Notes under the pieces: generated by a model
Databases searched by the model: none
What the model was told of the DNA's origin: nothing
The model's input: only the letters and a program-made list of their open reading frames with translations
Part shown: piece after piece, positions 8,701 through 12,573 of the stretch
How the letters are laid out: each line of letters starts with the position of its first letter
Numbering within the stretch: position 1 is the stretch's first letter
Program-made: the position numbers and the translations under genes
Source of the DNA: Bacteroidota bacterium
GTDB taxonomy: Bacteria; Bacteroidota; Bacteroidia; Flavobacteriales; Flavobacteriaceae
DNA: 12,573 bases
Reading direction: 5' to 3'
Assembly (NCBI GenBank): GCA_023437485.1
Contig: JAEZGB010000079.1
Span: 1-12,573 of the forward strand

Positions 8701-9575
8701 TTTACAAAATCAGTAACGGTAAGGTTCATTTCAGAGGCTACCGGTTCTGATTTGATATTGTACAGCGGCGAGGGGAAATCATCCAGGAACATGGTCGACG
8801 CATTCACGATGGGGTACGGCACGCCCTCAAGCCCTTTCAGCATTCCGGCAAAAAGGAAACCGCGCTCGATCTTTTCAAAAATTACCGTGGTATTGAACAG
8901 CACCACTTTGCCCCTGCCGATACTGTTCTCAACCACCAACGGATAGTTTTTGTTACTGGTAGCGGTGGCCAGGATGGTAACGTGCTTGTCAAAATTGCTC
9001 CGGTCATAACCAAAGTGGATCACGGGATCGTTGTACGGAACGTTCTGGAGCCCCGGAATTACGGGAGCCGTGAACAGATAACCCGCCGATTTTACATCGG
9101 TGATAAATTCCGAATCAGTCTTGAAGCCCAACAAATAACCAATCCGGCGGTCTTCGGCTGCAAATGGGAGAAACAGCGTCCCGCCCGAAGCGACAAAGTC
9201 GGTCAGCCTCTGAATTGCCTGCCGGGACATCATTTTAGTGTCCATAACGCACAGCACGCGCGTAGTGGGCAACGGAGTTCCGGTGAATTTGCGAACGTCG
9301 GAGGCCTTGAAGGGCAATTTTGCGTAATCGCACATTTTTTTCAGGTGGTCCCGATATTCGATGCTGGGTTTGTAGGTAAAATCAACAAGGTATTCCACAA
9401 TGGGCTGGTCTGATTCCAAGAACGGCCCATAGCGCCGCAAGTCAGATGCGCTGTTGAATTCGTCCTTGAAAATACTGAACTGGTCGGCGTCAAGATTGTC
9501 CAGCCTTCCGCACCCGGAAAAGTTTACGGTGAGGAAAATCAGCATTAAACCCAGAAATAATTTTGTTGTTCGCAT
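5724..9575 (-). CDS. PelA-deacetylase/PelB-like fusion: lipoprotein with deacetylase, TPR and outer-membrane beta-barrel
   Basis: This is one uninterrupted 1283-residue frame. Residues 1-22 are a lipoprotein signal with lipobox FSGC (Cys22). Residues 55-255 look like a Rossmann/GATase- or flavodoxin-like domain (IQRLTDFVASGGTLFLPF). Residues 258-550 form a polysaccharide-deacetylase-like domain (DUF2194 type): MFLDDFPSP gives D265/D266, ALHGYNH gives H363 and H367 (the HxxxH metal site), YVPPSN (404-409) takes the place of motif 3, and WTHFVHPDD (484-492) resembles the final His motif. Residues 645-935 are helical repeats of TPR type. Residues 960-1283 alternate amphipathic strands rich in Tyr/Gly, as in a roughly 16-strand porin, ending in a KKKK tail. 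Pel loci have the deacetylase on PelA and TPR plus porin on PelB; here they are one chain. The predicted role is deacetylation and export of a GalNAc-type polymer. The start is 1 nt after the upstream stop. No frameshift is apparent. Confidence 0.8.
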   Translation of the reverse strand: MRTTKLFLGLMLIFLTVNFSGCGRLDNLDADQFSIFKDEFNSASDLRRYGPFLESDQPIVEYLVDFTYKPSIEYRDHLKKMCDYAKLPFKASDVRKFTGTPLPTTRVLCVMDTKMMSRQAIQRLTDFVASGGTLFLPFAAEDRRIGYLLGFKTDSEFITDVKSAGYLFTAPVIPGLQNVPYNDPVIHFGYDRSNFDKHVTILATATSNKNYPLVVENSIGRGKVVLFNTTVIFEKIERGFLFAGMLKGLEGVPYPIVNASTMFLDDFPSPLYNIKSEPVASEMNLTVTDFVKDVWWPDMIALAKKYKMEYAAMIAFDYKNKVNPPFIFDQWEENKLRNKRRVMPVSDWLVHNVRQTGHELALHGYNHVSLRKELWKNADFIETSMKAVQKKWEISNFGPLPTSYVPPSNIIDKDGVRLLKKGMPSLKFMCSLYLGERHEGGDREFDFDPYHKDFFDYPRISDGFYLANDKKFSQQAMYLYTGIWTHFVHPDDVYQIESPYTKSAGDFDLRNLRGLGWRKTKGKNFGMLTEFDDYLKEITTMFPQMRFVNAHKGGTLTNDWRASRFTHEASEGKYTVSETNREESITDRQYWFLYGSARNAPRIETMLNRETSVFSKTPFMDGYLYMIYTHKPEITVRDLFYKSPKDVEQTAQVVAQVRSKLRDYETAVELYRKGGNWNDDWAENLQAELDSLRKKMALPKIDPEIWNRYALIKVWDDKGAEVWKIFEEHVARYPQKENLMYALELNRVAEFPTEADRERWHMALVKASPGDRELLYYYVAHFDSPENQQQIRQVLDQIRQIDKSDRANARYIEHLLAYDREAALREVLLIEPKSAYESIAGDVTWLLADAREFEKAYQWSQFARGIEYSSKMYWLIESGNMAEIERTFAEHIAANPGDYKSKAAMVGLLHEKGRFREAWALADSMPESPEKAGLREMLNRDVIYVDTPLQQDLLANLPGLFLPDVSASLQKSHRLGTGDFIALNSGAETNRDNPSAFKNVLSYNRYDKKKNLHGFGVTYSTMYDINRVVDDPDNITHAIGGVQYQFNNPVNYEKLQYWGRARVEYSDQSRMFYHLGLGANISKNGYKSVEFRIFPAETGPAHTKDIYRMQLNIYQDYYLFDLINASLSLEGNHYTASRSDTGLSSGESYHGSATAKVAWDNGKPKKSRLLPFIEGSLSQASMGYTLLNLSSGYPYWLIDSRLYGGGGLGWKYGLDEDNFNARVEGGYFLDDYTGEFQRYTGKTSFRIMDFTSVTASFEIYVQSKFYSNNIQLGVKHHLGKKKK

Positions 9576-9576
9576 G

Positions 9577-11541
9577 TCAAAAAATTAGGTCATCGATCCT
9601 GCTTTGCCCCGGCTCGTTGATTATTTCATAGACCTTGAGCCTGTCGCGGTCGTAAAACAGTTCCACCCTCCTGCCGCGATTTCTGAGCATTGCAAGTTGG
9701 TCCATCAGCAGCGGCGAAATATCGCCCTCCTCCCCTTGTTGTTCGCTTCCGCCTTCAAAAACAAACAGCAGAATGCTTTTTGGAATCACATGCTGCGGGT
9801 TTTTCTTGAAAAATTTTGGGTTATGGATATTGCTGAAGTAAATCGAGTCCTGTGCAGGATAATCATACAGGAAATCAGAATAATTCATGAAGAAATGCTT
9901 GTCAGTGCTCATCACCTGCGTAAAATTATCGTTGACCACCGCGTAGGAATAGGGGAAATACGTGGTGCTGATTTTGTCATACGCATCCAGTATGAGCTTG
10001 GGGCTTTTGGCCGAAGGGGTAAGCTGCCCGGCCGCGTCCTTTTGCAAATAAATCGCCCCGCCCACCAATGCAAAGGCCATCGCGATTGAGACCGGCATGT
10101 TCCAGCGCTCCAACCGGGAACCGATTGGCTTGCCCAGCCGCACCACCGATGCTAGAGCGATTCCGATCACCACCGGCATAAAAACCGAAAGTGCCTGGTT
10201 CAGAAGATCGCTGTCAACCCAAGCGCTTGGTATGTTTCCAATTTGGATCAGGGCATTAAAGTAGAGCAACATCGCCATCGACGCCCCCCATTTTTCTCTG
10301 AAAAAGAAGATGTAAACAAGCAACAGCGCCATGACTGCCCAACTCCCCAGTTGGTAAATGGTGATAAGCTGGTTAAACGGCACCAGCAATTGCGGAACGT
10401 ATGTGTACGCACTTACCGAAAGCAGGCTCGAGTGCATAAAGATGAGCAGATCAATTTCCAGCCAGGCGCAAACCGAGGCGTAAATGCCCAGCACTATTGC
10501 GGAAGCCGCCACGTATGCCAGCAAACCCAGCCAAAAATAGGGAAGCGATTTTTTCCTTGTAAAGACAATGGCCAGGAGCATGAATGGCGGAAACAGTATG
10601 TACAGCGTAAATACATCGATCAGGCCAATGGCGATAAAGGCGGCAAAAATGGCAAAAAAGTAATTCTGTTTGCGAAACTTCATCAGGCCTGGCCTCAGGA
10701 GATAGACCATGGTGGGAAAACCAAGTGTCATGGCCAGGAAAATAGGCTTGCTCTGCAGGAAAAAATAAATATTTATCGGAGTTAGTGTAAAAGCCAGCGC
10801 AAATAACATGGCGGCCGCAATTGACGCGATCACCGCCGAAAAGGTTAGTTTGCGCACCACCCAAAAAATGATCACCGATAATAGTACCGACTCAAGGATG
10901 CCTACTGATTCCAGCGCCATTTCAGGGCTTACTCCGGCAATTTTTCCATAAAAATTTGTGTAGGCCAGCGCGCCGTTGATGCGCACCTCGTTCATAAACC
11001 AAATCTGCCGGTCAAAGTCCATAACCTTTTGAAGGTCAGACAACCACATTGACGAGAGTGCATACTGATCAAATCGGAGGAAGTAGAACCGGCTGGCGAA
11101 AGCCGCCCCGGCAAGTATCCCAATCAGGATAAAAAGAAAATAGCGCGTGATGCCCTGGTCACGCTTTCGGCGGAAACCCAGCCAATGCAGCAAAGATTTG
11201 CGGTTTTCAATACGTTTGACCACCGCCTGGAGATGCTTCCTCACGGTAGTGTCGGCAAATGAGCGAAAGTTTTTTAGGCGCCTGAACCCAATGATATCTA
11301 CTGCGATGACAAGCGAAAGCAGGGCAAGGCAATTGAGCAGGTCATACGCATCGAGTTGTACCGTTATAAATAGCAATATGCCAATGATGGCGCCATATCG
11401 GAACCAATGGTGCACAATGAATTCCAGGAAGTTGTTGGAATCAGATTTGTTGACGAACTTCCTGTTAAGATAGTATAGAAACATCAGCAACAGGCAAAGC
11501 CGCACAAAACCGGTCACTATGGAACTGGTTAGCAACATCAT
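9577..11541 (-). CDS. Polytopic membrane protein of a Pel-like locus, GT-C-like layout, function unknown
   Basis: This 654-residue protein has about 13-14 predicted membrane segments, among them 9-25, 48-65, 68-86, 131-151, 213-230, 233-255, 258-282, 293-328, 333-358, 395-413, 451-467 and 483-499. A loop of about 60 residues at 152-212 carries acidic residues (RFDQYAL, MDFDRQIW), as in GT-C glycosyltransferases of the PMT/ArnT type. The C-terminal 150 residues (500-654) are soluble. I do not recognise a named family. It is not PelD (no GAF domain) or PelE, and PelG is probably the gene two upstream. It starts by ATGA overlap with the GH114 gene (11538-11541) and ends 1 nt before the fusion gene, so it belongs to the same transcript. 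A glycosyltransferase adding a sugar from a lipid carrier, or a structural replacement for inner-membrane Pel parts, are the likeliest roles, both inferred. A second ATG directly follows the first. Confidence 0.75.
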   Translation of the reverse strand: MMLLTSSIVTGFVRLCLLLMFLYYLNRKFVNKSDSNNFLEFIVHHWFRYGAIIGILLFITVQLDAYDLLNCLALLSLVIAVDIIGFRRLKNFRSFADTTVRKHLQAVVKRIENRKSLLHWLGFRRKRDQGITRYFLFILIGILAGAAFASRFYFLRFDQYALSSMWLSDLQKVMDFDRQIWFMNEVRINGALAYTNFYGKIAGVSPEMALESVGILESVLLSVIIFWVVRKLTFSAVIASIAAAMLFALAFTLTPINIYFFLQSKPIFLAMTLGFPTMVYLLRPGLMKFRKQNYFFAIFAAFIAIGLIDVFTLYILFPPFMLLAIVFTRKKSLPYFWLGLLAYVAASAIVLGIYASVCAWLEIDLLIFMHSSLLSVSAYTYVPQLLVPFNQLITIYQLGSWAVMALLLVYIFFFREKWGASMAMLLYFNALIQIGNIPSAWVDSDLLNQALSVFMPVVIGIALASVVRLGKPIGSRLERWNMPVSIAMAFALVGGAIYLQKDAAGQLTPSAKSPKLILDAYDKISTTYFPYSYAVVNDNFTQVMSTDKHFFMNYSDFLYDYPAQDSIYFSNIHNPKFFKKNPQHVIPKSILLFVFEGGSEQQGEEGDISPLLMDQLAMLRNRGRRVELFYDRDRLKVYEIINEPGQSRIDDLIF

Positions 11542-12350
11542 TTTTTAGGGTACTCGGGAATGGTCTGCAAATCAATCTTCCCGATAAAATATTCAAATTT
11601 AAGGGGCTTGATACGCTTTACCACCTGTTCATACAGCGCAGCGGTATCGGCGTACTCAATAAGGATTACGGGCAGGTTATACTTGTCGCGGACCTCGAGA
11701 AGCCTGGTCACGTACTGGTCAAAACCAGCCTGGTCGCGCAATTTGTATTTTTTGTCCTTAAAGGTGTAATCGGTTGCTATTGATTCGATGATGACCGCAT
11801 CGACATAAGGAGCGGTTTCAGGAACAAGTTCAAGCCCGGCGTTTTGCAGGAATACCTGATCAGGGTAGGCATCATACACCTGCTTGAGGAATTTTACCAG
11901 TGTTCCCCGCTGTGAGGGCTGGGCACCAAAAGTAGTGTAATGGTCCACATTGTCCAGGAAAAAGCCGTCGTAGCCCATCTCGATTTTTGAAGTGATGATG
12001 CCCATTAGCACATCCCTGGTCCTGGCATTGTCCAGATCCAGATAATAGCTGTTCCAAATCTCGTTTTTACCCACGGTCACATCCTTTAATTTTTGGTAAT
12101 GTGGCGCATTGGCATTGACTTCACCCACGCTGATGTATGCAAGTACCTTCCCATTTTGCGACTTGATCCTGCGCAATTCATAGATATTGTAAAACTGCGA
12201 TTCCAGGATTACGTAATTGTAGCCTTTTATGGCCGACGGGTCCAGTCGCCCATAACATACCAGTACCGAACTTTTTGGCGAAATCATTGGAGTGACCGAC
12301 GCCGCGATTACTGAAGGCAAAAGAAACAGGAACATTTTAATAAGCCGCAT
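11538..12350 (-). CDS. Secreted GH114-family glycoside hydrolase (PelA hydrolase-like, TM1410 type)
   Basis: This 270-residue protein starts at the ATG 12348-12350; a TTG 15 nt further upstream is also in frame but would put five residues before the signal. A signal peptide (MRLIKMFLFLLPSVIAA, 1-17) sends it to the periplasm. The body fits the GH114 (alpha/beta)8 barrel of endo-alpha-1,4-polygalactosaminidases: AYISVGEVNA (71-80), then GYDGFFLDNVDHYTT (126-140) with D133 aligned to the family's acidic residue, QNAG (169-172) and VIIESIATDYT (186-196) with E189 as the proposed catalytic acid/base of PelA. The length is that of the bare domain, so it corresponds to the hydrolase module of PelA as its own gene. 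It overlaps the upstream PelG-like gene by 14 nt and the downstream membrane-protein gene by 4 nt. It probably trims polymer in the periplasm. The family call is firm; its exact substrate is inferred. Confidence 0.87.
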   Translation of the reverse strand: MRLIKMFLFLLPSVIAASVTPMISPKSSVLVCYGRLDPSAIKGYNYVILESQFYNIYELRRIKSQNGKVLAYISVGEVNANAPHYQKLKDVTVGKNEIWNSYYLDLDNARTRDVLMGIITSKIEMGYDGFFLDNVDHYTTFGAQPSQRGTLVKFLKQVYDAYPDQVFLQNAGLELVPETAPYVDAVIIESIATDYTFKDKKYKLRDQAGFDQYVTRLLEVRDKYNLPVILIEYADTAALYEQVVKRIKPLKFEYFIGKIDLQTIPEYPKK

Positions 12351-12573
12351 AGTAGTAATAATCAAGATTGTTGAAAAAGTTCAGGTTTGCCTTTAGCGTA
12401 AGATACATAAAAAGTGCCGCGCCGCAAAGCATTCCCACAACACTGTATTCATAGCTCCAAAGCCGGCTGAGCGCAAGCCCAATGACCAGGTTGGCAAGGC
12501 AGGCCACTACGATGGCGCGAAGCGGTTTGGCCGGCTGCCCCAAAGTAAACAGGTACAGGGTATTGAGCATTCC
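12337..12573 (-). CDS. PelG-like polysaccharide flippase, C-terminal fragment (5' part outside window)
   Basis: The frame is open to the right window edge and ends at the TAA 12337-12339, giving 79 residues of a membrane protein C-terminus. Two hydrophobic helices are visible (about PLRAIVVACLANLVIGLALS and YSVVGMLCGAALFMYLTL), followed by a short aromatic tail, FFNNLDYYYYAAY. The pattern of a hydrophobic helix pair plus a short tyrosine-rich end resembles PelG, the Wzx/MATE-type inner-membrane transporter of Pel loci. The position directly before GH114 in one transcript supports this. The fragment is short, so another oligosaccharide flippase is possible. It overlaps the GH114 start by 14 nt. 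If this reading is right, a PelF-type GT4 glycosyltransferase gene would be expected further upstream. Confidence 0.55.
   Translation of the reverse strand, partial: GMLNTLYLFTLGQPAKPLRAIVVACLANLVIGLALSRLWSYEYSVVGMLCGAALFMYLTLKANLNFFNNLDYYYYAAY

Noticed and set aside
10243..10785. Open frame of 180 codons on the + strand
   Set aside because: Antisense to the polytopic membrane protein; its Gln/His/Lys-rich composition is the complement of hydrophobic codons, not a protein signature.

Overview
The window looks like chromosomal DNA of a Bacteroidota (Bacteroidetes) bacterium. The strongest sign is a secreted protein at 3983-5608 with a C-terminal type IX secretion (Por) sorting domain, which is restricted to that phylum. 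Weak or absent Shine-Dalgarno sequences and a TAnnTTTG-type promoter box agree with this. Base composition is intermediate in the genes and AT-rich only in the 3475-3982 intergenic region. I see no rRNA, tRNA, CRISPR array, insertion sequence or phage gene.

Region A (1-1020, + strand) is the end of an acyl-carrier-protein-dependent cluster: the C-terminus of a beta-ketoacyl-ACP synthase, an 84/85-residue acyl carrier protein and a 4'-phosphopantetheinyl transferase that would activate it. The genes overlap by 4 and 14 nt, so they are very probably co-translated. Flexirubin/aryl-polyene-type or a specialised fatty acid pathway is the best guess.

Region B (968-3474, - strand) is a two-gene unit: a cyclic-nucleotide-binding-like/CBS/DUF294 nucleotidyltransferase-like signalling protein, coupled by an ATGA overlap to a DnaQ-fold exonuclease-like protein whose catalytic acids appear lost. 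It collides tail-to-tail with region A, with a 53-nt overlap of coding sequence.

Region C (3475-5673) is a 508-bp AT-rich divergent intergenic stretch with hairpins, a palindrome and short repeats. It is followed by a single + strand gene for a T9SS-exported DUF4874/DUF4832 (glycosidase-like TIM-barrel) protein, closed by a strong hairpin terminator.

Region D (5724-12573, - strand, running in from beyond the right edge) is the most interesting part: a Pel-like exopolysaccharide locus with a rearranged gene plan. In transcription order it has the C-terminus of a PelG-like flippase, a stand-alone GH114 (PelA hydrolase-type, alpha-1,4-polygalactosaminidase family) protein, a 654-residue polytopic membrane protein with GT-C-like layout and no counterpart I recognise in the classical pel operon, and a 1283-residue lipoprotein. 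The lipoprotein joins a Rossmann/GATase-like domain, a metal-dependent polysaccharide deacetylase domain, a TPR region and a C-terminal outer-membrane beta-barrel. PelA therefore seems split (hydrolase separate) and its deacetylase half fused to a PelB-type secretin. All gene junctions overlap or are 1 nt apart. The inferred pathway is synthesis (PelF-like enzyme, expected beyond the right edge), transport by the PelG-like protein, trimming by GH114, and deacetylation plus export by the fusion protein. The secreted DUF4874/DUF4832 protein next door may act on the product, but that is speculative.
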